A DNA stretch of 64,000 nucleotides from Deinococcus radiophilus (GTDB taxonomy: Bacteria > Deinococcota > Deinococci > Deinococcales > Deinococcaceae): the NCBI RefSeq assembly GCF_020889625.1, contig NZ_CP086380.1, forward strand, positions 887,001 to 951,000, given 5' to 3'. Below the pieces are notes generated by a model that was given only the letters and a program-made list of their open reading frames with translations, had not been told where the DNA came from and ran no database searches. Within the stretch, counting starts at the first letter, position 1. The number at the start of each line of letters is the position of its first letter. Of this stretch, positions 9,193-17,763 are shown one piece after another. Made by a program: the position numbers and the translations under genes.

Positions 9193-10518
9193 ATGACTGC
9201 CTGGAGAAACCTATCCCTGAGTGCCCAGATCCTGATCGCGCTGATCGCCGGTCTGATCGTGGGCCTGATCTTCAATGTGCTGGCCCCTGGCCTGCCGATT
9301 CTGAACACCATCAACGAGCAAGTGTTCGGCACCATCGGTAGCCTGTTCCTATCTGCGCTGCAACTTCTGGTGGTTCCACTGGTGCTGGTGTCCCTGGTGG
9401 TCGGCACCACCGCCCTCTCAGACCCCGCCAAGCTGGGCCGCCTGGGCCTGGGCACCATGATCTTTTATCTGGCCACCACCGCGCTGGCCATCGTGACCGC
9501 TCTGATTGCGGCCAACATTATTGACCCAGGCCGGGGGCTCACATTCAGCCCCGCCGAGAACTACGAAGCGCCGGTCCCGCCTCCAGTCAAAGACGTGCTG
9601 ATCAACATCATCCCCAAAAACCCAATCGGGGCACTGGCGGACGGCAACATGCTGCAGATCATCGTCTTTGCCATTTTGCTGGGACTAGCGATGATGCTGG
9701 CGGGAAAAAGTGGCGAGCGCATCAAGGCCGCCTTCGAGGACTGGAACCACGTCATCATGCAGCTGGTGAATATCGTGATGTTGTTCGCTCCTCTTGGGGT
9801 GTTCGCACTGATGGCTTCGGTGATCGCCCGACTGGGCCTGGAGAGTCTGGGCAGCCTGGCGGCCTATTTCATGACTGTCTTCGGCGTGTTGATGATTCAC
9901 CTGTTCATCACCTACCCACTGATTCTCAAGCTGTTTACTGGCCTGAATCCACTCACCTTCCTGCAGAAGATGCGCCCGGCCATGCTGTTCGCTTTCTCTA
10001 CGTCCAGCTCCAACGCGACCATTCCGGTCAACCTGCGGACTGCCCGTGAGGCGCTGGGCATCCCCAACCAGGTTTCCAGCTTTACCATTCCGCTGGGGGC
10101 TACCATCAACATGGACGGCACCGCGATTATGCAGGGCGTGGCGGTGATTTTCATCGCGCAGACCATGGGGGTCGACCTAACCCTGGCGCAGCTGGGAACC
10201 GTCGTGGTGATGGCGGTGCTGGCCTCTATCGGTACGGCGGGCGTACCTGGCGTGGGCCTGGTCATGCTGGCCACCGTCCTGACCCAGGTGGGCCTGCCAG
10301 TCGAAGGCATCGCCATGATTATCGGGATTGACCGCCTACTGGACATGACCCGGACTGCTGTGAACATCACCGGGGACGCTGCCGTAAGCACCATCATGGC
10401 CAAGCGCGAAGGCGTGCTGGACGTGGCCATGTACAACGACCCGGCGGCCCAGGTCGAACTGGACGCCGACGAGCTGGGCAAGGAACACGGCCCGCCGCGC
10501 ACCGAAATCCCGAGCTGA
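9193..10518 (+). CDS. dicarboxylate/amino acid:cation symporter (DAACS family)
   Basis: A 441-residue secondary transporter of the GltP/DctA family, coupling uptake of glutamate, aspartate or C4-dicarboxylates to Na+ or H+. It has multiple hydrophobic segments, the serine-rich hairpin AFSTSSSNATIPVNL (about residue 270) and the NMDGTAIMQGV motif (about 305), both core substrate-binding signatures. The ATG at 9193 has a strong ribosome site (AAGGAGG, 9177-9183). A longer frame from 9145 exists, but its extra residues are not membrane-like, so the shorter start is preferred. It has its own promoter and terminator. Confidence 0.92.
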   Translation: MTAWRNLSLSAQILIALIAGLIVGLIFNVLAPGLPILNTINEQVFGTIGSLFLSALQLLVVPLVLVSLVVGTTALSDPAKLGRLGLGTMIFYLATTALAIVTALIAANIIDPGRGLTFSPAENYEAPVPPPVKDVLINIIPKNPIGALADGNMLQIIVFAILLGLAMMLAGKSGERIKAAFEDWNHVIMQLVNIVMLFAPLGVFALMASVIARLGLESLGSLAAYFMTVFGVLMIHLFITYPLILKLFTGLNPLTFLQKMRPAMLFAFSTSSSNATIPVNLRTAREALGIPNQVSSFTIPLGATINMDGTAIMQGVAVIFIAQTMGVDLTLAQLGTVVVMAVLASIGTAGVPGVGLVMLATVLTQVGLPVEGIAMIIGIDRLLDMTRTAVNITGDAAVSTIMAKREGVLDVAMYNDPAAQVELDADELGKEHGPPRTEIPS

Positions 10519-10534
10519 GCGACGTAGCTCAGAC

Positions 10535-10567
10535 CTGGCCCTGCACTCCTTGGGGCCAGTTTTTTTT
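10535..10567 (+). terminator. intrinsic terminator after the symporter gene
   Basis: Stem CTGGCCC (10535-10541) and GGGCCAG (10553-10559) with an 11-base loop, followed by eight T (10560-10567). Confidence 0.9.
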
Positions 10568-10601
10568 GCCCACAGGCGGCGGTGTGACCTACACTGCCCC
10601 T

Positions 10602-11444
10602 ATGTCATGGACACACCAAAAGCAGGTGGGCGACGCCACCGTCACCACCCTGACCGACGCCCAGTTCCGCTTGGACGGCGGCGCGATGTTCGGCACCATT
10701 CCCAAGGTGCTGTGGAACGAGTTGAACCCTGCCGATGAATTGAACCGCATCTCGCTCCGCATCAATCCGCTCCTGATTCAGATCGGCGAGAAAAATATCC
10801 TGGTGGAAACCGGCTTCTGGGACCAGGGCGGCGAGAAGTTCGAGGCGATGTACGCCCTGGACCGCGACGAAACGGTGTTCCGGGGTTTAAGCGACGTGGG
10901 CCTTAGCCCGGACGACATTCATATCGTGATCAACACGCACCTGCACTTTGACCATGCCGGGCGCAACGTGACCCTGACTGGCGACCCCACCTTTCCGAAT
11001 GCCCGCTACGTGGTTCAGAAACAGGAGTTGCATGACGCCCGCCACGCTCATGAACGCAGCCGAGCCAGCTATATCGCCGCGTACATTGAACCGATTGCCG
11101 ACGCCGGTCTGTTCGATGAGATAGACGGTGAAGCCGAGATCGTGCCGGGCGTGAGCGTCCTGCCACTGCCGGGGCACAATCTGGGACAGCAGGGTGTGGT
11201 GTTGCGGTCCGGCGGCGAGACGCTGGTGTATACCGCTGACCTGATCGCCACCACGGCCCATGTCCCCTACCCTTACGTCATGGGCTACGACCTGTACCCG
11301 GTGACCTGCCTGGAAATGCGTAAAAAGTACCTGCCGCAATGGTTCGAAGAAGGCGCGATCATCTGCCCGCCACATGACCCGCAGGTGGCCTTTGCTCAGC
11401 TGGCCGAAGCCAAGCGCGGTTTCACGCTGGAAGCGGTGCAATGA
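10602..11444 (+). CDS. MBL-fold metallo-hydrolase
   Basis: A 280-residue metallo-beta-lactamase-fold hydrolase. The HxHxDH metal motif is at residues 113-118 (HLHFDH), further ligands are the H in LPLPGHNLGQQ and D in VYTADL, and a late H in PPHDP. This set fits two-metal hydrolases such as quorum-quenching lactonases or other thioester/ester hydrolases; the substrate is not determinable. The ATG at 10602 is 6 bases after TACACT (10590-10595), preferred over the longer frame from 10566 that begins inside the terminator T-run. The stop overlaps the next gene (ATGA). Confidence 0.88.
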   Translation: MSWTHQKQVGDATVTTLTDAQFRLDGGAMFGTIPKVLWNELNPADELNRISLRINPLLIQIGEKNILVETGFWDQGGEKFEAMYALDRDETVFRGLSDVGLSPDDIHIVINTHLHFDHAGRNVTLTGDPTFPNARYVVQKQELHDARHAHERSRASYIAAYIEPIADAGLFDEIDGEAEIVPGVSVLPLPGHNLGQQGVVLRSGGETLVYTADLIATTAHVPYPYVMGYDLYPVTCLEMRKKYLPQWFEEGAIICPPHDPQVAFAQLAEAKRGFTLEAVQ

Positions 11445-11746
11445 ACCCAGTGGCGTGGCCCAGCATCCCGCCGCTGGATACACCGCGCTCCTGCACGCTG
11501 GACCCGGCACTGTACGCGCTGGACTGGCTGGTGCGCTGGACAGTCCCGGTGCAGTTCCCTGACCGGACCGTGACCGATACACCCGTGCTGGAGGTACTGC
11601 GTGACGCGCTGAGAGACCCTCAGAGCTATGGCCTGAGTGCCGAGCAAGCGCAAGCTGCCGCTGAGCGTTTCTTGGGTCAGGCTACCCCCATCCTGGAAAC
11701 CGAAGGCGGTCAGCGGGCCTGGCTGGAACGCGAGCTGCAGCGCTGA
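11441..11746 (+). CDS. hypothetical protein
   Basis: A 101-residue soluble protein whose ATG overlaps the MBL hydrolase stop by four bases, so the two are probably translated together. It has an N-terminal Pro-rich part (to about residue 20), a middle segment with aromatic/hydrophobic strands (LDWLVRWTVPVQF), and an alanine-rich helix (about 65-100). I do not recognise the family. The conserved overlap is the best argument that it is a real gene. Confidence 0.65.
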   Translation: MNPVAWPSIPPLDTPRSCTLDPALYALDWLVRWTVPVQFPDRTVTDTPVLEVLRDALRDPQSYGLSAEQAQAAAERFLGQATPILETEGGQRAWLERELQR

Positions 11747-11784
11747 CCCCTGAGTCAGACCCGCTGCGAATCAAACGGGCTGAG

Positions 11785-12309
11785 TCAACTGGGTTGAATC
11801 AGCCCGGCGCGCTGGAATTGCTGCAAGGACCCCAAGACCAGCCGGGGGGACTGCCCGCTTTGATCCATCATCTCCCCGATGGTCAGGCCGCGCTCTACGC
11901 CGCGCAGCACCTGAAACTGCTGCCGGGTGACCAAGCGGCGGTCTGTCCAGGCGCCACCAAAGCGGAAGACCCGGTTCCAGTCGCTGTACTCGGCCAGCAG
12001 GGGCTTCCAGGCTTCGGTATCCTGGAACAGTTGCCGCAGTGCCAGATCACCCGACAGTGACAGTGATTGCTCCGGGGCAGCCTGATCGCTGTGGAATTCG
12101 AAGGTGCCGTCTTCAATGGTGGTCAGCAGCTGCATGGCACTCTGGCCCTCCAGCTGACCGACCTGGGCATGGACGATGGTGCCAGCGTGCAGCCACAGCT
12201 GTCCAGTTCCCAGTTCGGCACGGACTTCCAGCAGGCCGGTGCGTCCCGACGACATCAGCATTTGCAGCACCGACAGGAAGGGAAACACACCGAAATTGCC
12301 CGCAATCAT
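11785..12309 (-). CDS. DUF4388 (PATAN-type) domain protein
   Basis: A 174-residue cytoplasmic protein. The N-terminal half has the DUF4388 pattern (PFLSVLQMLMSSGRTGLLEV, then GQLWLHAGTIVHAQVGQLEGQSAMQLL and DGTFEFH). The C-terminal half ends in a winged-helix-like segment (MMDQSGQSPRLVLGSLQQFQRAGLI). DUF4388 proteins often accompany gliding, signalling or GTPase modules, but nothing next to this gene supports one of these. The ATG is 7 bases after TAGACT on the minus strand (12317-12322), a leaderless layout. Confidence 0.8.
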   Translation of the reverse strand: MIAGNFGVFPFLSVLQMLMSSGRTGLLEVRAELGTGQLWLHAGTIVHAQVGQLEGQSAMQLLTTIEDGTFEFHSDQAAPEQSLSLSGDLALRQLFQDTEAWKPLLAEYSDWNRVFRFGGAWTDRRLVTRQQFQVLRGVERGLTIGEMMDQSGQSPRLVLGSLQQFQRAGLIQPS

Positions 12310-12376
12310 GCCTGACAGTCTAACGGCTTCCCTATGACGCTTTCCAGACAGGGCTTCTTCTGGCCAGATCTGGCGC

Positions 12377-12688
12377 TATACTCACGCCCAAGCAGTGATG
12401 GGGAGAGTAGGCGCACACACGGCCCCCACGAGAGAGTTCCGGTCCCAGGCTGAAAACCGGAGCGGTGGGTCAGCGCAGCCGAAAGTCACCCCTGAGCAGG
12501 CGGAAGAACTGGCCTCACGCCACACTAGACCCGCCCGGTTCGCGCCCGATACCGCGCATGATGAGTGCCCCCGCCTGGGGGAACAGCGGTGGTACCGCGG
12601 GATCTGTTCAGCTCTCGTCCGCAGATGGCCTAGCAGGGGCCGGAAAGGACGGGCGTATGTCATATCCAAATAAAGCGTCGGTGCGGCG
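12377..12688 (+). promoter_or_regulatory. valine-specific T-box leader of the Nudix-valS operon
   Basis: A -10 box TATACT (12377-12382) starts a leader of about 300 bases with the parts of a T-box. The T-box core is AACAGCGGTGGTACCGCGGG (12582-12601); its UGGU (12590-12593) fits the ACCA end expected for tRNA-Val. In stem I, an AGTA loop element (about 12406-12409) faces GAAA-GTC-A, giving the specifier codon GTC (Val) at 12485-12487. Downstream there is no T-run. Instead CTCGTCC (12614-12620) can pair with GGACGGG (12647-12653) and mask the ribosome site of the 11-codon ORF at 12657. This suggests control of translation instead of transcription termination: uncharged tRNA-Val would free the site. 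Confidence 0.88.
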
Positions 12689-12692
12689 ATGA
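12657..12692 (+). CDS. 11-codon leader ORF coupled to the Nudix gene
   Basis: ATG 12657 to TGA 12690-12692 encodes MSYPNKASVRR. A ribosome site (GGAAAGGA, 12642-12649) lies 7 bases upstream and is the element masked in the T-box off state. The Nudix ATG at 12689 overlaps its stop (ATGA), while the Nudix gene has no ribosome site of its own. The peptide probably has no function beyond delivering ribosomes. Confidence 0.5.
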   Translation: MSYPNKASVRR

Positions 12693-13168
12693 TCACCCCC
12701 TACCCCAATCAGGCCCAGGCCCGAGCCGACGCCGCTGCACGCAGTCTGCGTGAAAAAGCAGTTTGTCTGGTGGTACGTGGCGGTGCAGACCTGCTGGTCT
12801 TTGACCATATCCCGGATGATGGCGCAGGCGTGCAGCTCCCAGCAGGCGGCGTGGAACCGGGTGAGCCTCCCGCCGACGCCGCCCTACGCGAGCTGTGGGA
12901 GGAATCAGGGTTGCGGCTGAGCGAGCCACACTTGCTGTGCTGCTACCTCTGGGAAGCCCAATTGCCGCACCGCTTCACCCGCCAGGTCTGTCATGCTTAC
13001 GCCTTTGCCGCCCCGACAGATACGCCGGACAACTGGCAGCACCACGCCGACGGCCACCTGTTCGCCTTTCGCTGGGCCGACGTGACCGCGCCGGGCCTGG
13101 ACTGGGAGATGGACGCCGCCATGCCTTTTCTTATTCGACATATGACATCCCATCAGGAGAACCTATGA
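12689..13168 (+). CDS. Nudix hydrolase
   Basis: A 159-residue Nudix hydrolase with a full Nudix box at residues 53-75 (Gx5Ex7REUxEExGU: G53, E59, R67, E68, E71, E72, G74). It would cleave a nucleoside diphosphate linked to another group; the substrate is unknown. It lies between the T-box leader and valS and overlaps both neighbouring frames by four bases (ATGA at each end), so valS translation depends on passage of ribosomes through this gene. Placement under a valine T-box is unusual for a Nudix enzyme. Confidence 0.92.
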   Translation: MITPYPNQAQARADAAARSLREKAVCLVVRGGADLLVFDHIPDDGAGVQLPAGGVEPGEPPADAALRELWEESGLRLSEPHLLCCYLWEAQLPHRFTRQVCHAYAFAAPTDTPDNWQHHADGHLFAFRWADVTAPGLDWEMDAAMPFLIRHMTSHQENL

Positions 13169-15840
13169 CCAACCCAACCACCTTGCCCGCCCAGTTCGAC
13201 CCCAGTACCGTTGAGCCGCGCTGGGCCGAGCGCTGGCGCAACGAGCCCTTTCGCGCCGACGCCCACAGTGATAAACCGCCTTTTACGGTAGTCATCCCTC
13301 CGCCCAATGTCACCGGCAGCCTGCACCTGGGCCACGCGCTGGACAACACGCTGATTGACACCCTGGTGCGCTACAAACGCCTACAGGGTTTCGAGGCGCT
13401 GTACCTACCCGGCACCGACCACGCCGGGATCAGCACGCAGGTGGTCGTGGAGCGCCGGCTGAAAGAGCAGGGCACCGACCGTCACACCCTGGGACGTGAA
13501 CAGTTCTTGGACAAGGTCTGGGAGTGGAAAGAGGAAAGCGGCGGTCAGATTCTGCACCAGCTGACCCGCCTGGGCGCCAGCGCGGACTGGACCCGCGAAC
13601 GCTTCACGATGGATGAGGGGCTGTCCCGCGCCGTCCGTAAGCAGTTCGTGGACCTGTACCACGACGGCCTGGCCTACCGGGGTGAGCGGATGGTCAACTG
13701 GGACCCCGTCAGCCAGACCACCTTATCTGAGCTGGAAATCGACCGCGAGGAGCGTCAGGGCAAGATGTATACCCTGCGCTATGAACTGCGTGACGCCAAT
13801 GCCCAGGCCAGCAACGGTGAAGCCGGCGAAATCCGGATTGCCACCGTGCGCCCTGAAACCATCTTTGCGGATCAGGCGATTGCGGTGCATCCCGAGGACG
13901 AGCGCTTTGGGCAGCTGCATGGCGCTGAGGCCCGCATCCCGCTGACCGACCGCTGGATTCCCATCATTGCCGACGAAGCGGTGGAAATGGAGTTCGGTGT
14001 AGGCGCACTGAAAATCACCCCGGCACACGATCCCACCGACTTTGAGGTGGGCGAACGTCACGGCCTGGGCCGACCCAGCGTGATTGACACCAGCGGCCAT
14101 CTGGCCTCCGAGCTGGTCCCCGAGGAGTTCCGGGGCCAGGAGCGCTTCGAGGGGCGCAAGGCGGTGGTCAAGGCCCTGCGTGAATCCGGCGATCTGCTGG
14201 AAGAAAAAGACCATAAGGTCGCCATCGGCCTCAGCGAACGGACCAAAGTTCCGGTCGAGCCGATCATCTCCGAGCAGTGGTTCGTGAACGTGAAGCCGCT
14301 GGCCGAGCGGGTCATAAAGAGCCTGGACGACGGTGACATGAGCCTGACCCCTGCCCGCCATGAAAAGATCAACCGTGACTGGCTGGAGAACATCCGCGAC
14401 TGGAACATCTCACGGCAGCTGTGGTGGGGCCATCAGATTCCGGCATGGTACGACGACGCGGGCAACATCTATGTGCCCGACAAGGAGAACCCTGACCTGG
14501 ACTGTGATCAGGACCCCCGCTACGCTCATCTGAATCTGCGCCGTGACCCAGATGTGTTCGATACCTGGTTTTCCAGCAACCTGTGGCCTTTTTCCACGCT
14601 GGGCTGGCCGGACACCGACAGTGCCGATTACCGCAAGTTCTACCCGACCTCGGTGCTGGTCACGGGCTACGACATCCTGTTTTTCTGGGTGGCGCGCATG
14701 CAGATGGCCGGCTACGAGCACACTGGGCAGGCGCCGTTCCGCCACATCATGCTGCACGGACTATACCTGGACGAAAAAGGCCAGAAAATGTCCAAGAGCA
14801 AGGGCAACGGCATTGATCCGTTGGACCTGTTTGACCAGTATGGGGTGGACGCTTGCCGCTTCGCCTTCGCGTTCCTGTCTACCGGCGGACAGGACATTCG
14901 GCACGACGACCGCCGCTTCGAGCAGGGGCGCAACTTCGCCAACAAGCTGTGGAATGCCACACGCTTTGCGCTGATGCGCCTCGAAGGCGTGGAGCTGCCG
15001 CAAGAAGACCCTGCCCAGGCCCTGCGTGACCTCAAGGGAAGCCGTGACCTGGGCCTGGCGGACCGCTGGATCATCAGCCGCCTGAACGCGGTGAGCGCCG
15101 AAGCCGCCGCGCAACTGGACGAGTTCGACATCGGCGCGGCGATCCGTACGCTGTACTCCTTCGCCTGGGACGAGTTCTGCGATTGGTACATCGAGGCCAG
15201 CAAGCCCGCGCTGGACGCAGGCGACGTGCAGACGGGCCGGGTGCTGAAAGCCGTGCTGGCACAGATTCTGGGGCTGCTGCATCCTTTCATGCCGTTTATC
15301 ACCTCCGAGCTGTATGAGGCGCTGGGTTACGGGGGCCAGATTGCGCTGACGGCATGGCCCAAGCCAGACCCAGCGCTGCACGACGCCGAAGCCACCCGCG
15401 CCTTTGACGCCCTGCGCGCTGCCGTGAGTGCGGCCCGCAGCCTCAAGAACGAGCTGGGGCTGTCGCCGCAGGACCGCCTGAGTGTGGCTGCCGAAGGCGA
15501 CTTGAGCAGCGTGATCCAGGACAATGCCCGCGTGGTGGGCCAGATTGCCCGTGTGGACCTGGTGCCTGCGCTGGAAGGCCGCACCCTCAGCCTGGTGGAG
15601 CAGGGGGTAACAATGCTGGCCCCGCTGGAAGGCACCGTAGATGTGGACGAGTGGTTGGGCAAGCAGCGCAAGCGCCTGGCCGAGTTCGAAAAGCAGATCA
15701 AGCAGGCTGAGGGCAAGCTGAACAACGCCGGCTTCGTGGCCCGCGCCCCTGCCGAAGTGGTGGAAGAAGAAAAGCGCCGTGTGACCGACTTCGGGGCGCA
15801 AAAAGAGCGTCTGGAAGGGGTACTGGCACAGTTCAGTTGA
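13165..15840 (+). CDS. valS: valyl-tRNA synthetase
   Basis: A class I synthetase of 891 residues that charges tRNA-Val. It shows the HIGH motif at 54-57 (HLGH, preceded by PPPNVTG), KMSKS at 541-545, the CP1 editing domain between them, an anticodon-binding domain, and the C-terminal coiled-coil arm (about 825-891, LGKQRKRLAEFEKQIK). The ATG at 13165 overlaps the Nudix stop (ATGA); the frame is open further upstream (from 12895), but that extension lies inside the Nudix gene in another frame and has no synthetase sequence. The T-box adjusts expression to the level of uncharged tRNA-Val. Confidence 0.97.
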   Translation: MTNPTTLPAQFDPSTVEPRWAERWRNEPFRADAHSDKPPFTVVIPPPNVTGSLHLGHALDNTLIDTLVRYKRLQGFEALYLPGTDHAGISTQVVVERRLKEQGTDRHTLGREQFLDKVWEWKEESGGQILHQLTRLGASADWTRERFTMDEGLSRAVRKQFVDLYHDGLAYRGERMVNWDPVSQTTLSELEIDREERQGKMYTLRYELRDANAQASNGEAGEIRIATVRPETIFADQAIAVHPEDERFGQLHGAEARIPLTDRWIPIIADEAVEMEFGVGALKITPAHDPTDFEVGERHGLGRPSVIDTSGHLASELVPEEFRGQERFEGRKAVVKALRESGDLLEEKDHKVAIGLSERTKVPVEPIISEQWFVNVKPLAERVIKSLDDGDMSLTPARHEKINRDWLENIRDWNISRQLWWGHQIPAWYDDAGNIYVPDKENPDLDCDQDPRYAHLNLRRDPDVFDTWFSSNLWPFSTLGWPDTDSADYRKFYPTSVLVTGYDILFFWVARMQMAGYEHTGQAPFRHIMLHGLYLDEKGQKMSKSKGNGIDPLDLFDQYGVDACRFAFAFLSTGGQDIRHDDRRFEQGRNFANKLWNATRFALMRLEGVELPQEDPAQALRDLKGSRDLGLADRWIISRLNAVSAEAAAQLDEFDIGAAIRTLYSFAWDEFCDWYIEASKPALDAGDVQTGRVLKAVLAQILGLLHPFMPFITSELYEALGYGGQIALTAWPKPDPALHDAEATRAFDALRAAVSAARSLKNELGLSPQDRLSVAAEGDLSSVIQDNARVVGQIARVDLVPALEGRTLSLVEQGVTMLAPLEGTVDVDEWLGKQRKRLAEFEKQIKQAEGKLNNAGFVARAPAEVVEEEKRRVTDFGAQKERLEGVLAQFS

Positions 15841-15857
15841 TCATTGATGGTCTGAGG

Positions 15858-15884
15858 CCCGCTGCCCCTAGGGTGGCGGGTTTT
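15858..15884 (+). terminator. intrinsic terminator after valS
   Basis: Outer stem CCCGC (15858-15862) with GCGGG (15876-15880) and an inner GCCC/GGGT helix, followed by TTTT (15881-15884). Confidence 0.8.
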
Positions 15885-16490
15885 ACTTTTGATTCTCCGC
15901 CCAGCACATTGATCCAACAGCGGCCAAATGTACGCGCCCTTAACGGCAAGCCTGCTTCTTCCCTCAACTCAGCCTACAGGTGGGAGAGCCTTCAAGCATT
16001 CGGCATAAAGGGCCATAAAATTTCTACCGAGCGATGTTATGTAGCGGGGAAATCTTAACACTCGCCAGGAATATGAGATCTAAGTTACTTTTATGTCATT
16101 TTTTGTAGATGTTTATATTACATATAAGCAGGCAAAATATCAAATTGTCTTTTATCTTCGGACAGCCCTTTTTCTTTCTCATATTTCAGGTGCCCTCCCG
16201 AACCTGATACCGATTTGGCCCGGACCGGGGTTTCTCACATGCATCTCAGCACAGGCCTTCGAGAGCCTTAAAGATGGACGCCATGTCACAGCTTCTTATC
16301 TGAGGTCATTGGTAGCTTGCCCAGGTAAACCCACCTTCGGACTTGCACCCCAATTGCATGAACATGCAGTCGTTTACCAACAAGATTCTTACATTGGTGA
16401 GGAGTGTGAGTTCTCAACCCGAAGACTTTCATTGTTTTGGCTACTCTTTGCGCTAGCATTCAGCAGTCGGCGATGATCAGTTCATAAATA
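15885..16490 (+). other. AT-rich gap without a convincing gene
   Basis: About 600 bases with clearly lower GC than the surroundings, especially 16060-16190. It holds a short palindrome (TGCATGAACATGCA near 16357-16370) and a 10-base half match to the Deinococcus radiation/desiccation response motif (TTATGTCATT, 16091-16100) without its other half. A 127-codon frame (16093-16476) has no ribosome site, no recognisable domain and unusual composition. No RNA gene was recognised. Confidence 0.5.
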
Positions 16491-16492
16491 TG

Positions 16493-16513
16493 CCCTCATG
16501 GGAGACATGAGGG
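16493..16513 (+). promoter_or_regulatory. perfect hairpin in the leader of the S1 protease gene
   Basis: CCCTCATG (16493-16500) and CATGAGGG (16506-16513) with loop GGAGA, 41 bases upstream of the protease ATG. There is no T-run. It could be a 5' mRNA-stabilising hairpin or the operator of a dyad-binding regulator. Confidence 0.45.
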
Positions 16514-16554
16514 TTGGGGAAGGATAGAGCATCGCTCGCCTTGGAGGTAAGAAC

Positions 16555-17730
16555 ATGAAAAAAATGACCTGGATGTTGATCCCTGCTCTGCTACTGGCTT
16601 CCTGCGGAACGGTGGCCACTCCAGACGCAGCGTCTGGTGCCGATACCGCTCGCCCCGCTCCTCAGATGAGCGCTGACCAGCAAGCTGCTCCTGACACCAA
16701 GCTGGACGCTCAAGTCATCAACGGTACTCCCAGCGTTCTGGGCGCGCGCCCCTACCAGGTGGCCCTGACCCAGAACGGACGTCAGTTCTGTGGCGGCACA
16801 CTTCTCAGCAACGAGTGGGTTCTGACTGCTGCACACTGTGTGCAGGGCACTTCGCCCTCGTCACTGGTCGTCCGCGCTGGCAGCCTGTCTGCCACCAGTG
16901 GTGGTCAGGCCAGCACCGCCAGCCGCATCGTGTCGCACCCCAGCTACCGCAGTGTGGAGTATGGCTATGACGTGGCCGTCATCCGCCTCAGCAGCCCGAT
17001 GCAGTTCACCAGCACCGTCAGCGCGGCCGCGCTACCCACCCTGCAGTTTGCCGCTACCGCCGCCGCGCCCGGCACCAGCCATATCATCAGCGGCTGGGGC
17101 ATGACCCGCAGCGGCGACAGCAGCTCCGCTTCAACCGTCCTCCGTGAAGCCGTGCTGCCCGTGGCAGCCAACAGTGTGTGCCAGACCGCTCTGAAGCAAA
17201 ACATCACCAGCGGCATGCTCTGTGCTCAGGTGAACTCGCAGCGTCAGACCGGCTGCCACGGCGACTCCGGTGGCCCCTTCGCCAGCCAGCACAGCGGACG
17301 CTTCTATGTGTTCGGTGCCGTGAGCTGGGGCACCCCTCAGTACTGCCTGAACGGCCCGATGGTCTTTGCCCGCGTCGGCGAGTACCAGCCCTGGATCACC
17401 CAGCAGACCGGCGTGCAGCCCCAGTCGCCTACTACCCCGCCCACCTATGACTACGCCTACGAAGGCACCCTGTCCAGCGGTCAGAACCAAGTCACCCAAT
17501 ACTACCAGTATGCTGGCGGCACCATCACTGGCGAGCTGAAGTTCCCAGCTAGCGCTGACTTTGATCTGTACCTCCAGAAGTGGAACGGCAGCAACTGGGC
17601 TTACGTCGCCCAGGCCGACGGCGTTGCCAACCCGGAGCGTGTCTCCTACAACGCCACAAGCGGCTACTACCGCTGGATCGTCAACGCCTACTCCGGCAGC
17701 GGTAGCTTCGTCCTCGGTGAGAACCGCTAA
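16555..17730 (+). CDS. secreted S1 (chymotrypsin-fold) serine protease lipoprotein with PPC domain
   Basis: A 391-residue protein with a lipoprotein signal (LLLASC, Cys17), an acidic/proline-rich propeptide (18-53), an S1 protease domain starting VINGTPS (about 54; new N-terminus probably Val or Ile) and a C-terminal PPC-type beta domain (about 295-391). The triad is His94 (TAAHC), Asp139 (YDVAVIRL) and Ser238 (GCHGDSGGP). The residue three before the GDSGG glycine run is Thr rather than the Asp of trypsin, arguing against Lys/Arg specificity. Four cysteines pair as usual. The ribosome site GGAGG lies 8 bases before ATG. Bacterial S1 plus PPC proteins are secreted scavenging proteases. Confidence 0.92.
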   Translation: MKKMTWMLIPALLLASCGTVATPDAASGADTARPAPQMSADQQAAPDTKLDAQVINGTPSVLGARPYQVALTQNGRQFCGGTLLSNEWVLTAAHCVQGTSPSSLVVRAGSLSATSGGQASTASRIVSHPSYRSVEYGYDVAVIRLSSPMQFTSTVSAAALPTLQFAATAAAPGTSHIISGWGMTRSGDSSSASTVLREAVLPVAANSVCQTALKQNITSGMLCAQVNSQRQTGCHGDSGGPFASQHSGRFYVFGAVSWGTPQYCLNGPMVFARVGEYQPWITQQTGVQPQSPTTPPTYDYAYEGTLSSGQNQVTQYYQYAGGTITGELKFPASADFDLYLQKWNGSNWAYVAQADGVANPERVSYNATSGYYRWIVNAYSGSGSFVLGENR

Positions 17731-17763
17731 GCGGTAGAGTCACACCCCTTAAGTTTTGTTCGC

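Noticed and set aside
12895..13164. N-terminal extension of valS
   Set aside because: Open only because it overlaps the Nudix gene in a different frame; the ATG at 13165 fits the family and overlaps the Nudix stop.
16091..16107. Half of a radiation/desiccation response motif (TTATGTCATT)
   Set aside because: The second half does not match and no gene lies within 400 bases downstream; a chance match in AT-rich DNA.
16093..16476. 127-codon frame in the AT-rich gap
   Set aside because: No ribosome site, no -10 box close to the start, no domain, and a mixture of membrane-like and random residues. Treated as non-coding.
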